A stretch of 64,000 nucleotides of DNA, taken from assembly GCA_009363875.1 (NCBI GenBank), contig CM018680.1, positions 9,371,426 through 9,435,425 on the forward strand, read 5' to 3'. The position numbers and the translations under genes are program-made. Numbering within the stretch: the first letter of the stretch is position 1; each line of letters begins with the position of its first letter. The notes beneath the pieces are model-generated. The model had not been told where the DNA came from, made no database searches, and was given only the letters and a program-made list of their open reading frames with translations. Positions 11,980 to 24,670 of this stretch are shown one piece after another. The DNA is from Mikania micrantha (taxonomy: Eukaryota; Streptophyta; Magnoliopsida; Asterales; Asteraceae).

Positions 11980-12990
11980 CGATAGATGCCATGGGCCCAA
12001 CTAAAGTAATCAGGCCAGCATAGTTAAATTCGGCCCAACAATCACTAGCAAGACCCAAATCCATTGATTTAGCCATTTTAACTCAAAAGACTTAACCACA
12101 AAACCCTAATGGGCCCAAGTCGTTTCCAACAGGCCCAACAGTAGGCCCAAGCGCATTCTGGTTGGCCCAGGATGGGCCCAATCTCATACTATCCAGGCCC
12201 AATGATATCTTGGCACAACTCTGCTGTTCCAGCCCAGTATCTCTAGTAGGCCCCAATGATTAACCCCAAAAACCTTGTTTGGCCCATGTTCATTAGGTAA
12301 CCAAGGACAAAATGGGCCCACGATCTATTTCAGCCCAAATGAACCAGGCCCAGGTTGGCCCATGACCTATTTTACTACAGGCCTTGATGGAATCCAAGGG
12401 GCCCAGTAAAATCATCTCCTGGCCCACTGATTTTGGCCCAAGGCCACAATTATGGCCAACAGTCCAATTTTTAGGCCCACCGTTGTTTCAGCCCATGTAA
12501 GCAAGGCCCAACTTGGCTTATGAACTATGTTAGTGAAGGCCTGAGACAAAACTCAATGGGCCCAACAAAATCAGCCCGAGGCCCACATAAGCTGATTCAA
12601 GGCCTATTTTGAGGCCCATGTCCTCATTTTGGAGCCACTTTGCTAATAACTTGGCCAACAGCCCATTCCTGGCCCAATTTTGATTCCTAAAGCCCTATAT
12701 GACTCTAGGCCCAACAAATATTACCAAGGCCCACCTTGGGCCCAATAAATTCCTTAGAGGCCCAATCAAGGCCCACAAAGCTACTTGAACTCTAGCCTTT
12801 GTAACTTTTGGCAAGGCCTTTGTATTCCATTAGTCCAAATCATTGTCCCACACTTTCAATTAAGCCTCATCATTCTCAATTGTTCAAGAACTATTCCAAG
12901 GCCCATGGATTTGGGCCCAAGGCCCAACTGGTTACACAAATGGCCCAACAAGTAACTTGGTCACAATGTTCGGTCCATATGCCATGATTA
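11980..12990 (+). repeat. Dense GGCCCA array in solo LTR
   Basis: Over about 1 kb the hexamer GGCCCA (or the complementary TGGGCC) recurs several dozen times, usually followed by A and with irregular spacing of 10-40 bases. The spacer between motifs is not conserved, so this is a motif cloud, not an ordinary tandem repeat. TGGGCC is the core of plant site II elements bound by TCP factors. Confidence 0.85.
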
Positions 12991-13565
12991 GGCCCACAGG
13001 AGTTCACTACATTTCTTAAGATCAAAATAAGAGTTGTCAAAAGAATGTTTGCTTAATTAATTCATAATTATGCGATAAATGTTCAAAACGTACAAAATCC
13101 ACAAAGACGAGTTGGAAACTAAGCACTAAGTCTTTCATCAAAGCAAATGGCATATAACTAATGACAATATGATAACTTATAAGGTCATTAACTTGAATCA
13201 AACATATGGGACCGAACCGGGATCACGACCAAGTCTTACGCGTGTTAGCCAACTTTAGGGCTAACACGTATATCTACACACACAAATCCCTATAAAACTT
13301 ATACTTACGAGTCTTAACAACGTGAAATCAATACAGGAACGTGAAAACAAACCAAATTACAATACAGAGCGCGTGCAGTCTTTCGTTTAAGCTAAGTCAA
13401 CTCAACAGCTACAAGGTGAGTTCATTGCCCCTTTTCTAACATTTTTGTTTTAAAACGCGGGGCTGAGAAGCATGCGTAAACCGTTTTATGTAAATTGTTT
13501 ACTTGAATGCTTTTATATGTTTTACATGTATAAATGTTATCCTAGACTCATGTTTAGGAACTGTT

Positions 13566-13830
13566 ACGTACTAAAGAACTATTTCAAAGAACTATTTTCA
13601 AAGAACTAAAGATCTCGACAACGAACTATTTTCAAAGGTCTGTTTCAAAGAACTAACGATCTATTTTCAAAGGACTATTTCAAGGGTGTGTTGTCAAAGA
13701 ACTAACGGTCTATTCCCAAAGAACTAAGTACAAAGAACTATTTTGAGGAACATCTGGGAAATGCTCAAAGATAACATGTGCCAAAGAACTAAAGAACTAA
13801 AGAACTATGGACGGTCTAAAGAACTATGAA
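13566..13830 (+). repeat. CAAAGAACTA degenerate minisatellite in solo LTR
   Basis: Units of the form CAAAGAACTATTTT and AAAGAACTAA repeat about 18 times with variable spacers. Confidence 0.8.
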
Positions 13831-16800
13831 AGCCTATATATCAAAAGATGTCCTAGCTAGACTGATTGATTATAGGTCACATGTTTGATGAGGTTTACAG
13901 ATCTCCTTCACTACTAAGTACCTTGATTGACAGACTAGTCTACTCGAGTTGACCAAAGGCCCCAATCATTAGGACTTAGATTTTACTAAATGTCTATTTA
14001 TTTATTTACTTAAACATTTACAACTGTTTATACAATTACTGGTGTTGATCATGTTGTGTGATGAACCTGTGAAATCAACATAGATTTCAATGGATTGTAA
14101 ACACAGGGACAATAACAGAAGAACTTATGGAATGGTGTTAAGGGTAAAAATGCTTAATTATCATTAACAACAGTGTCATATGCATATTAGTATGTGGTGG
14201 GATAGCGTCTGGGCTTGACCCTTTCGTGATTCCCTATATATAAGCATACCGATGTGGATATTACATGTGGAGTTAATGAGGTTAGGGTCTTTACCAAGAG
14301 AGGTTTTCAAATCATTTTCAAATCATAAAACTATATGAACTCACCAACCATGTGTTGACTTGATCTTTTTGCATGACTTCTCAGGTGACGAACAGGTCAA
14401 TTAGGAAGTCATTACTTCTGGACTAGGACTTCAAATAGAAGACTTAGTATTTTGGACCTCCAAATTTTTGAAGACATCATTACACATACCATTTTGTATA
14501 TCTTGTGTAGATACAAGATAGAAACTTATGATGTTATGAGTAGATTTACATCGTTAAATTTTAAACAATACTGATGTAATTTAACTTTGTAATTCTATTA
14601 TATTTAGCATTTCTCATTTATGTATCATGTGCCATATAACAATCTGATCAATCCGATTATCACTCACGATATCGCGCCCCGGGAACCTTCCGCCCGACGG
14701 GACAACCGATCCTATCCCGCCGGCTCGGGGTGTGACAGCGGGATGGTTAGTCCAATAGATCTGCTACTGCTAAGTACGCCACGGGATTTACCTAAAGGTT
14801 AAATCAAACTAGTCGGGATCTATATCACATAGATATATCATTGCCACTAATATGTTATCTTAAACTCGATGCACAATCATGACTAAAGCCTACTACAAAT
14901 AAGTCTTAAGGAAAAGTTCACATGAAGTTAAAATGACATATATATTATAAAATATGTAAGCATGTTCCACCCCATGGTTTAAAAGTAAAAACGTTTAAAA
15001 TGGGGCTATGAGAACTCATTGGATCTGCAAAAACTGAAGTTCTTACAATGATTTTGAATTCATAAAACCTTACTTGGATCTTATGAATTTTATGAGCACA
15101 TACTATAAGTTATATGTTATACATATTAAGTTATTGATGTTCCTCGAATGTATTCGATGAGTTATGAAATTATGTTATTACAAAAGATGTTTATGTTGCA
15201 ATGATGTAAGTTGCCAACCTTAGTTGTAAGATTAATGTTACGTTTAACATTTAACAAGTAGCTTATATATTATGGTTTGAAGGAATTTAAAGCATATAAA
15301 GGTGTTATTTGCAAAATAGTAACCTTGGGTGTGCATGCATGTACGTACCACATATTATTTGGCTTAAAGAACCATGATCAAATTGTCCAAGTCCAAACCT
15401 TGATACTAATAATATCTAGGCTTTAGAATTTGACCACCTTTGCATGAATGTCGATGTTAATAAGTTTGAAAGGTTTGGGTTACCGTTCCTATAGATACTA
15501 TCAAGTTCAAGAAATGTTGGCCGAATCTACTCACATCAACATTGTTAATATTGAATAGGAATTATTCTTATTACTCCCTATCGATGTTGTTAGCATTGAC
15601 TAACACTTGGTAGAATCCTTAACCCATTGAAAATAACAAGTTCGAAGGGTACTTAACCATTTTATACTATGGTCGTACTACTAGATTCGATATAGACCTC
15701 TTCGATATTGATAGTGTTGACGGGGACTTGGGAAGGTGGTTGTCGACATTATTATTATTATCGAAGGAAACCATGTCGACTTTAGTAATATCAATAAGAA
15801 CTTGGCAAAACTTCAAGGCTGTAGATATTAATAGATTCGAAGGATGGCCAGGTCGATCTTAGTGTTATTGAAGGGAACTTGGCATGATGAGAAAGATGTC
15901 GACATTACCAAGTTCGAAGCTTACTCATACGATGCTACTAGTCTCGAAATTCCAGTTCATCTTCTTCAACCTCTAACATCTCATCTCTTGCAGATTCGAT
16001 TATGATGCTAAGATGGGTTGTTTCATGTACTAAAATTTGTGAAAATAGGTTTAAAACGAAAAAGAAATGTCGGTTTTTAAAATGGTTCAAAACCCGAAAA
16101 TGGGTTTCTAGATCTGCCACGTTTGCATGGGTTAGAGCTCGATTTTCTTGTAATTCTGGACTAGGCAAGTGGAGAAATGGTTTGGTATCAAGATCATTTC
16201 AAATTGTGAAGAAATGAGAGAGATCTTCTAGAGAGAAAGTGTAGAGAGAGGACAAATTTTCTCTTAGAGAGAAATTAGGGCTAGAATAGGCCGGTTAGGA
16301 GAAAGAAAGAAAATGAGATTTTTATATCCCAGTTTAAATTTTGTGTTTTAGGGTTCATTCGTTTATGCGAAAACATGTCGAGTGTGTACGTAGCTTTAAA
16401 ACATGCAATTTTTTTTTGTAAAAAAAGAAGTTCATTTATAAAATTTTAGGTTGTAATTCCTAATGAGTATTTTATATCATTTTATGTTATAATTAATGTT
16501 TATAAAATATTGGATTTAAATGTTTCGTCATAACGCGGAACTTACGTGCACATTTGTATATGTTGTCGCCTATATGAATACAACATTCGTTTTACATTTT
16601 GACTTGGCTAACTAAAAGTAGATATCATTTAGAATATTAACCCTAACAAATATATTTGTGTGAATCGTCACCCACACGAATACACTGTTAGTTTAACATT
16701 CTAATCATGATATTCGTTTAATGTTAAACACTTACATGATCACATTTATTATAATAATGATTTAAAGTTAAGAATAAATTAAATGAAGTTAAAGTCAACC

Positions 16801-16836
16801 CTAGTTGAGGGAATGACTCCATACACTAATGTTACA

Positions 16837-18496
16837 GTCTCCCCTAGTTGAGGGAATTTCGTCCCGAAAATTAGCTAGACGAGACCGTATTAAACAAATG
16901 TGGGTACTTGAGTTTCATTCGGTCTTTTGGACCTCACTTGGATTCCCATTATATTCTGGATTGGAATGCAGCTGTGTTTAAGCTTCTTAACATCTTGGTC
17001 CATAATTTCCTCTAGCTTCTTAACAAAATGCGTAGTATCACATATGCGATTATAGTTGAGTGAAACCTGAAGATCTTGGTCAGCTAAACATTTCTTCAAA
17101 TTCGACACGTGGAATGTCGGGTGTACATTATGAACTTTAGGAGGAAGATTCAGTTTGTAAGCCACCTTCCCAATCCTATCAAAGATCTTAAAGGGGCAAA
17201 CATAATGTGAAGCAAGATTACCATTCTTCCCGAATCGTACTACATCTTTCCAAGGCCAAAATTTCAAAAGCACCATGTCGCTGACACGGAATTCTAATGG
17301 ATTACGAAATTTATTAGCATAGCTCTTTTGTCTACTTCGAGCAGCTAACATGTTGTCATGTATCTGATGTATCTTATCGGTTGTCACTTGAAATATCTCG
17401 TGTTTTGTGATTTGTGATTCACCGACCTCGATACAAAAAATAGGAGAACAACGTTTTCTGCCATAAAGGGCTTCAAATGGTGCCATGCGGATACTCGTAT
17501 GAAAACTGTTGTTATATGAGAATTCGTCTAGTGGAAAATGGGTATCCCAGTTACCACCAAAGTCAATGGTACACGCTCTAAGCATGTCTTCTAAAATTTG
17601 AATCGTTAGCTCGGTTTGCCATCCGTTTGAGGATGATAAGTCGTGCTAACATCCAATAATTTACCAAACAATTCCTGATGAGATTCCCATAAACGATCAG
17701 TGAAACGAAAATCACGATCATAAATTATGCTAAGTGGCACACCATGTCTACTTATGATTTCACACACACATACACGAGCTAGCTTCTTCACAGGGTAAGT
17801 CTCGCGAATAAGGAGAAAATGAGCTGACTTTGTCAAACGATCTCTAATTACCCATATGCTATCAAAAACACTACATGTCCTAGGTTATTTGACAATGAAA
17901 TTCATGGAAGTATTTTTCCATTTCCACATGGGGATTTTAGGTTGTACCAACAACCCAGAAGGGCGCTGATGTTCAGCTTTGACCTTGGCGCATGTTAGAC
18001 ATTTTGATACATATTCAACAATGTCTTTCTTCATGTCGGGCCACAGATACAAGACTCGTAAGTCTTGATACATTTTGTCTGTGCCCGGATGAACCGAATA
18101 ATGTGACTTATGTGCCTCATCCAAAATGGTAAGTCGGAGATCACCGCGGTTGGGGATCCAAACATGGTTTAAGAAGTATATCAAACCATCCGAATTAGTC
18201 TCCAATTGAAAGTCAGTACCACAAGACATCTCGTCATGTAAATTGCCTTGAGCTACTGATGCTTGTTGGGCAGCTAAAATGTCCTGCTGAAGGTTATTCT
18301 GACTACAAATGCTACACAGTTGAACATGACTCTTTCGACTGAGTGCATAACCATGACATTCGCTTTACCATGACGGTAACAAATCTCATAGTCGTAGTCG
18401 TTAAGTAACTCAACCTATCTTCGTTGCCTCATATTTAGCTATTTTTGGTTAAGGATGTGTTGGAGGCTCTTATGGTCAGTGAAGACCACACATTTT
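16837..18496 (-). pseudogene. Gypsy pol remnant (RNase H end and integrase)
   Basis: The minus-strand translation gives, from right to left, a decayed RNase H end (VVFTDHKSLQHILNQ, then stops), the integrase zinc-binding region (HKSHYSVHPGTDKMYQDL with a later CLTCAKVKAEH), the catalytic core with YHPQTDG, then FGGNWDTHFPLDEFSYNN and ALYGRKRCSP, and a degraded C-terminal region ending near 16890. At least three frame changes and several stops break it. Its 3' end is followed by the polypurine tract and the LTR that starts at 16836. A copia fragment cuts it off at about 18497. Confidence 0.85.
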
Positions 18497-19770
18497 GTAC
18501 CACATATTTCGTATCTTCTTAGCCTACGCTTCATTCATGAACTTCACTGTTTATCAGATGGATGTGAAGACAACTTTCTTGTATGTAAAGGTTAATGAAG
18601 ATACTTATGCATGTCAACCTCCTAGATTTGAGGATCCACTGCATCCTGATCATGTCTACAAGTTAGACAAAGTCTTATACGACCTTCATCAATCCCCTTG
18701 TGCTTGATATGCTACACTCACCGATCACCTACATGCAAACGAATACACATGTGGAGACATTGATCAAACATTGTTTGTTCGCAAACATAAGAACGAATTG
18801 ATTATTGTCTAGATCTATGTTGACAACATCATTTTTGGATTCACAAGCACGGTGTCGTGTTAGTAATTCGAGGCTGTTATGAAGAAAAAGTTTGAGATGA
18901 GCGTAATGCGTGAAATGACTTTCTTTCTAGGTCTTCAGGTAAAGCAAGATTCAATAGGAGTGCTCATTCATCAAGGGAATTATGTGACTGACATACTTAC
19001 AAAGTTCAAAATGTTGGAAGCAAAACCCGCTTCTATTCCTATGGTTGCACGTCCTACCTTAACTACAAATCTTGAAGGAGAAGATGTTGATCAGCACCTC
19101 TATCGATCAATGATCGGCTCGCTGATGTACCTCACGGCAAGTTGACCAGACATCATGTTCTTCGTATGTTAATGTGCAAGATATCAAGCCATTCCGAAGG
19201 CATCTCATCTGATCGTTGCCAAGAGAATTTTTGTTACATAGCAGGCAAACCCTGACTTGGTTTATGGTATCCCAAAAATTCTAATTTTAAACTTTATGCT
19301 TACTTTAATAGTGATTTTGGTGGATGCAATTTAGACAGTAAGTCAACCACGGGTGGATGTCAATATACTTGGGAAATGGCCTAGTATCATGATAGTGCAA
19401 GAAGCAGACCAGTGTGTCTGCATCCATTGCAGCGGCATAATATGTTTCTACATCAAGTTGGTCTTCTCAAGTAATTTGGATGCAACATTAGCTTCTGGAC
19501 TATGGTTTGAATTTTCTTCACTATCCTATTTATTGTGAAATGAAGCAGCTCTTCAAATCATCAAAAATCCGGTACAACACTCCAAAACTAAACTTGTTGA
19601 CATCCGGATTCATTTTATCAGTGATTGTTTCGAACATATGCTTCACCATATAGAATAGGTCCACACTAATGAAAATCTTGCGTACCTTTTCACAAAACCA
19701 TTTGATACAGCTCGCTTCCACTACTTGCTAGCCTCACTCAAATTAATAAGTTTTGATTAAACACTTTTTT
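18497..19770 (+). pseudogene. Copia RT/RNase H remnant
   Basis: The plus-strand translation shows MDVKTTFLYVKVNEDTYACQ, LDKVLYDLHQSPCA, then a YVDNII box (usual YVDD), FEMSVMREMTFFLGLQVKQ, and SMIGSLMYLTAS, all Ty1/copia RT and RNase H landmarks. A C-terminal ENLAYLFTKPFDTARFHYLL follows near 19670-19730. Multiple stops and frameshifts are present, so it is inactive. Its left end joins the gypsy fragment abruptly. Confidence 0.85.
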
Positions 19771-19952
19771 TCAATAAGTTCAAATTTGTGTTTTGTTTTT
19801 GTTTTTTTATTTTTTATTTTCATAGAACAAATTTAAAGGGAGAAACTTACAAAAAGATTTTAGTTTTTAATCATTGAGCCAATCAAAGAAAAACACAAAA
19901 AATATCTTCATTTCAAGTATTGAGTCAATTAGAGAAAATCACAAAAATATTT

Positions 19953-20600
19953 TGTTGGAAAGATAATTACAGTGGATCATGGCAAGTGAAATAATTTCTA
20001 ATAATCAGAAATTCATTATCTTACTCTAATTTCTTAAGAGTACAACTCTGGAAAATGTAAATCACCAAAGCAAACACACATGTCTTCCAATAAGAAAATT
20101 AAATGTGATAAAAAAATTAGATAAATAAAAGAGAAGTACATTTAAGATCAAATAAGCTAGACGAATGCAATAACTATTTAACTTTTTGCAGAAATCCTTT
20201 AACGAAAATGATATTATGTTCTAATAAACATGAAATTGTTTTGAGAAAAATCGGGTATTTTCTATGTTTTGTGTAAACAAAGAGCGGAAAATACTTATTG
20301 AATCATTATCTGTTTTGCGTAAGCAAAGACCTAGATTTGTGACGCTAAGACCAATGTGTCTACATATCAGTTTGAAATCAAAAGATGCTAAATATGCACA
20401 AAGATGATGGAATCCCTTCTTGTTGTTGATTCTAATATAAATAATGGATCAGTTCTTTCTCTTTTCATCTAGAACTCTCTCAAGACAATTTAGGTTCGTT
20501 ATAACAAAATTAAATTTTTAAATAAAGGATTTTACAAAATTGATAGGTTGCATAGCAGAACTAGATAAAAAAATCTCATCACTTCTAAGCTTTATAAGGC
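19953..20600 (+). mobile_element. Probable copia 3' LTR start
   Basis: TGTTGGAAAGATAATTAC at 19953 follows the copia RNase H end after two near-copies of a 45-bp AT-rich unit. About 480 bp further, a TATA-like ATATAAATAATGG lies near 20433, as expected in an LTR promoter. The 3' boundary was not identified. Confidence 0.4.
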
Positions 20601-21289
20601 TTTAGAAAATCTCAAATAAAATTGATCACAAATTAATCTTTAAAATGGAAATACATGCGGAAATCTTTGGTGGGATATGATTATCTCAAAGGTTGTAATT
20701 TTACAAGAAATTACAATATGATAAACGAATTTCCAAGGAAAATTTGAACCCACAAAATTCACCTAATCTAACTTGGAACTCGTCCGTTTTTATAAATTTT
20801 AAAATTAGTTTTATTATATGTTATTTTTATTTTATTTTATTTTTATTTTATTTCAGAAAAGTTTAGAAAAATAAAAGATCTCAAAATTTTGATGAGTAGG
20901 AACTAGAAAATACAAGAAATGAAAGTACACTGGTGTGGTGGAGGAGTATGGTGGTTGTGGCTCTATCTGTGATGAGGTGGAAGTGTCAGCTGCTTTCTTC
21001 TTGAGTTCGTATACTTTTAGTAAACTATAAAAGGACAATGAACCTTTCATTTTGTACACTGCCCATTTTGTGAACTTCATAAAACCTTTGAGATCTTCTC
21101 CACTTTTCGAGCACTTTTTCAAATCCACTCCGACCATTTGATAGATTTAACAAAAACGAACCTAGGTATAAAATTTGGACTAATTTGACTGCTAGAACTT
21201 ATGAAATTTAGAGTTTTATGATTTCGAATACTTTAGAGTTCGTGAACTTGACTAAATTGAAAAATTCTCTCAGACCTGTTAACATTGAA
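20601..21289. other. AT-rich stretch, nothing recognised
   Basis: A 94-codon minus-strand open frame exists at 20853-21137, but it has no family resemblance I can name and ends in low-complexity residues. No RNA gene or repeat boundary is visible. Confidence 0.4.
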
Positions 21290-23566
21290 AAGTGTTTTTG
21301 CTAATTGTTGTAACTGTTTGAATACATAACATTACTTAATAGTGTAACCTATAATGTGACATGCCTACTTAGAAAATTTGTAAAACGTATGTCCTGGCGC
21401 ATTCAATAAAATGTTTTGTTAAACTAATGTGCCGTGACATAAAATCAGTCGCATTCCCGTGTTTCCGCCAATGGCGAGGTGTGGCATGTACCAACTGAAG
21501 GGCATTCACCAGCCACATGCAAGCCTTCTAATTCATGTCCTAACTAAATCTTAGCTTCAAGAACCCAATGAGGTAGTTTTAAACGATCGTTTACACATAA
21601 AATACCTTAAAACACTTGCATGCACACATGCAACTCCAAGAACCAACACCTACATGAATTTTATATGATTGCTAGTTGATTATGGATATTATACTACTAA
21701 TTTGATGCATTGATTTGATTTGAAATGAGTTTTGATTGCATTTTGTGGCTATTCATGCTAGTTGCTATAAAAGGAAACATTAATGTGCAAGATGATTGCT
21801 AGATTGTGTTTTAGACATGCTAGATGACTTCAAAATATGATTTGTGTCTATTGATGTGTTTATTAACATATTCGGTAAGATAAATTTGATAAAATAAAGT
21901 TATGTTCACATTTCTAAATATAAAAACTTTTTAATTAAAAGGACAAACATTGCATGTGGATTTGTGTTATGTTATGATTCCATGATGATGTTAAGGGTCA
22001 TATTAACATGCTAAGAGGGTTTATGTGTTGTAAAAGATGTTTTTGTTTATAACTTTCTATATATGGAAACATTAATTTGGTATATTGTGATATAACGACA
22101 TGCAACCACGTTTGGTGATGAAAGATAATAGAACATGTTATATTTAGATGATATGAAAGCTTTGGCAAGATTAACTTGATAGAAACATTATTTTAGTGAA
22201 AACTTACTAAATATAGAAACTTGCAATAAATAGTAACTTTCTATAGATAGTAACTTATTTGATAAACGTGACCGCAGGTATAACATGCCATATTTAGTAA
22301 CATAAGCAGTAAGGGCATATACCTTATGCATGCTAGCCATGTTTTGAGACATTATGTGCATATGATATGTCTATGTGTACAACGTGCTATTTGAGGAAAC
22401 TTTATGAACACTAAGAAACGAATATTAACAAACTAAATCTGTAACCAATGGGTCGTTGAGTCAACACGGTCAAAGTTGGTCAAGCACAGTCAAAAACATT
22501 CAAACATGAACCGTTTGTACAAACATCGCAACTTGAAGTTGTATGAACAAACGCATTGGGTTGAATGGACCAACACAACCACAAACTCATTTCGCCTATG
22601 TTATATATGTAACAGTTAAAATACAAACAAATCACAACGCATCCAAGTCAATCACATGTTAGTTTACGACCCTTTTTTCTCCTAACTGTTATGAAACGCA
22701 AACCAGGGGAGAATTACATGCAAACACTTTTGACAAGCATTCTTGACAAACGCTTTTGGCAAACATTTTGTAGAAATGCTTTTGATAAACATTTTGTACA
22801 AGCCTTTTGACAAACATTTTGGACTTTCGAACAAGATAAATGTGATTGACAAACATTCTTGACCAACAACTGGGTTAAACAAACTAGGCAAACATTTGTG
22901 ACGAACATTTTGATGTATTACTGGTTATGTTGTGCAAAAATTTTGAGTGTGCTATATCGTATACATTCCTCGCAATTCATACCAATTAATTAACACAAAC
23001 AAGGCATTATTTGATAGTACTATCGGGTCTGACAAACCCAGCTCGACGACAACTCCGACTGGCGGTTAGGACGAGCGTAATTACGACCTAATTGCCATTG
23101 TTTTTACGATAGACATGGCAGTGACTCAACACATACACTCGGGACCTTGGGTCTACAACTTTAACATTTCCAGTATATATTGTGCAAACTATTTACTGTT
23201 TACTTATATTAAACTTGTGAACTTACCTGCTTTATGTTGACACATTTTAGCATATATTTCTCAGGTAACTAACACGCTTAAGGGCAAAGGATGCACTTAA
23301 GGAGTCCTTTGGAGAATCATGAATTTTACACATTAGAACAACTTTAAGAATATCATTGTATGTATTAAGACAAACTCATTTTGTACAAGCTTCCGCAATG
23401 TTTACTACGTCCAGCTGTAAAACTTAATGTTTGACTTGAATATTTTTAATAATATCCACGTAATTTCAAACACATATAGAGTTGTTCCATATGACCAACG
23501 TATCTGATCCTGGCACATCACACCCCGTGGTATGACTCCACGAGTGGTAAACTTGAGGGTGTGACA
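21290..23566 (+). mobile_element. Gypsy LTR (solo or truncated), plus strand
   Basis: It ends GAGGGTGTGACA at 23566, like the other gypsy LTRs here, and just upstream has TTTCTCAGGTAACTAACACG at a place equivalent to CTTCTCAGGTGACGAACAGG in the 10468-14737 LTR. An internal minisatellite lies at 22722-22915. The left end is not secure: a TGTTTTTGC preceded by GAAAAG near 21290 is the best candidate, against GAAAG after the right end. Confidence 0.45.
22722..22915 (+). repeat. TTTTGACAAACAT degenerate minisatellite
   Basis: Units such as TTGACAAACATTTTG and TTGATAAACATTTTG recur about 12 times, producing overlapping spurious minus-strand ORFs rich in CLSK/NVCQ residues. Confidence 0.8.
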
Positions 23567-24670
23567 GAAAGGGGCACAAGCGGGCTGTGCCCTTCTTTGG
23601 CGAGAACACGATGGCAAAGATGTGATGATGAGAACAAGATGGAGATTTGAAATATGAGCCCTCTCAAATGGTATGTCCTTATCCCTTCACTGATTTTCTG
23701 ATCAAATTTATACAAATTCGAATTTGATTTCTTCGAATCAATTTTGTTCTTCTTGATCTGACTAGATTTTGTTCTTCTGACTTTATTATAGAAGTTTTTT
23801 TTGATTACTGAATCGATTTGGTTTGCAATTTTGTTCCTAAAATTGGATTTTGAATGGTCTCTAAATTCTGATTCAATTCGTTTTTTAATCGATTTATGTC
23901 TTCTAATTTGTTCTTTGTACAATTTCCTGAATTGATTTGTTATTGAATCAATTTTAATCCTTCTGAATCGATCTTACTTCTGAATCGATTATTGAGTTAC
24001 TATCTGAAGAACAAGTTAGAACATCTTGAGACTGAATTGAATCCTAAGCTCTTATGCCAATTCTTGGTGGTCCTTCACTATAATATACAAATATGTGTGT
24101 TCTTATAAGAAAAACAGAAACATATGTTCATACAATTAAATCTTCAAATGTTTAAAGACCAAGGCTATTTATAGCCTTCAAAATGACAGTTACAATGGTA
24201 GTTATATAACTGAAATAACTAACTAATATTTACAACTAATAACCTTCTATTTACACAAATTTCCTGTTAAAAATAAGGACTGATAAGCCTCAACCACACT
24301 CTCCAACCTTTGAGCAAAACCACTATGCAAAATAACTGCTGAATAACAACCGCAGACAGTGAACTAAACCACTGAGGTTCAACCTTGGAGTACAACCACA
24401 GATCATCCTTACCTTGGAAGACAACAGCTGAATTAACAAAGATAACCGTGGATCAATGACCGCGGTTTGAACTTTGATCACACAACAACTGCATACAACC
24501 ACGGAAGAGCTAAAGACTGAAGAGCCACTGAAGACTTAAGTTTCCGTTGTTGTTGACTATCTATAAGTTGTTGTACTATTTTGTTTGTATCAGTGTCTGT
24601 AGTTTTGTCAGTTGGTTGTCTTATTATTTTTGTCATGTAACATTGAATGTTTGGATATTATATCCCAACA
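23567..24670 (-). mobile_element. Copia 5' LTR and leader (minus strand), truncated
   Basis: On the minus strand an LTR starts TGTTGGGATATAATATCC at 24670, has a TATA box in GGCTATAAATAGCC near 24165-24180, and ends GGACCACCA at about 24065. A degenerate primer-binding site TGGCATAAGAGCTTAGG (24043-24059) follows, close to the initiator-Met tRNA site TGGTATCAGAGC. The leader continues to about 23567 with an open 134-codon frame of low-complexity Lys/Ser/Asn composition that I do not recognise. A gypsy LTR end abuts it. Confidence 0.65.

Larger units (their letters stand above)
10468..14737 (+). mobile_element. 4.27-kb Tekay-like gypsy solo LTR with target duplication
   Basis: It starts TGTAACAGCAAGTACC and ends CTCGGGGTGTGACA, and is flanked by the perfect 5-bp duplication GCGGG (10463-10467 and 14738-14742). 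Its start (GGCAAGTCCGTACGGTA) and its end (CCGCCGGCTCGGGGTGTGACA region) match the 3' LTR at 57620-61859 in the opposite orientation, so the two are family members. No internal region is present, so it is a product of LTR-LTR recombination. It carries a TATA box at 11252, a CATTCGG-rich stretch, a GGCCCA array and a CAAAGAACTA minisatellite. Confidence 0.9.
9797..16836 (-). mobile_element. Gypsy 3' LTR (minus), split by a solo LTR
   Basis: The right border is set by a polypurine tract read on the minus strand (AACTAGGGGAGAC) followed by TGTAACATTAGTG, the LTR start at 16836. The left border is inferred at about 9797, where TGTGAAACACCTCGGTGG resembles a decayed version of the TGTCACACCCCGG end of related LTRs. 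Removing the nested solo LTR and one target duplication leaves about 2.77 kb. A minus-strand TATA-like box lies near 16320-16330. Spacer ORFs inside are not genes. Confidence 0.55.

Noticed and set aside
11550..12076. Several 60-84-codon open frames
   Set aside because: They come from CATTCGG and GGCCCA repeats within an LTR; both strands are open because of the repeat.
20853..21137. 94-codon minus-strand ORF with Lys-rich start
   Set aside because: No recognisable motif, splice context or promoter; it ends in aromatic low-complexity sequence. Kept only as a remark.
22682..22908. Two overlapping Cys-rich minus-strand open frames
   Set aside because: They are two frames of the same TTTTGACAAACAT minisatellite, not a Cys-rich peptide gene.
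23518..23922. 134-codon Lys/Ser/Asn-rich minus-strand open frame
   Set aside because: It reads through a copia leader and then a gypsy LTR end; composition is low-complexity and no family is recognised.
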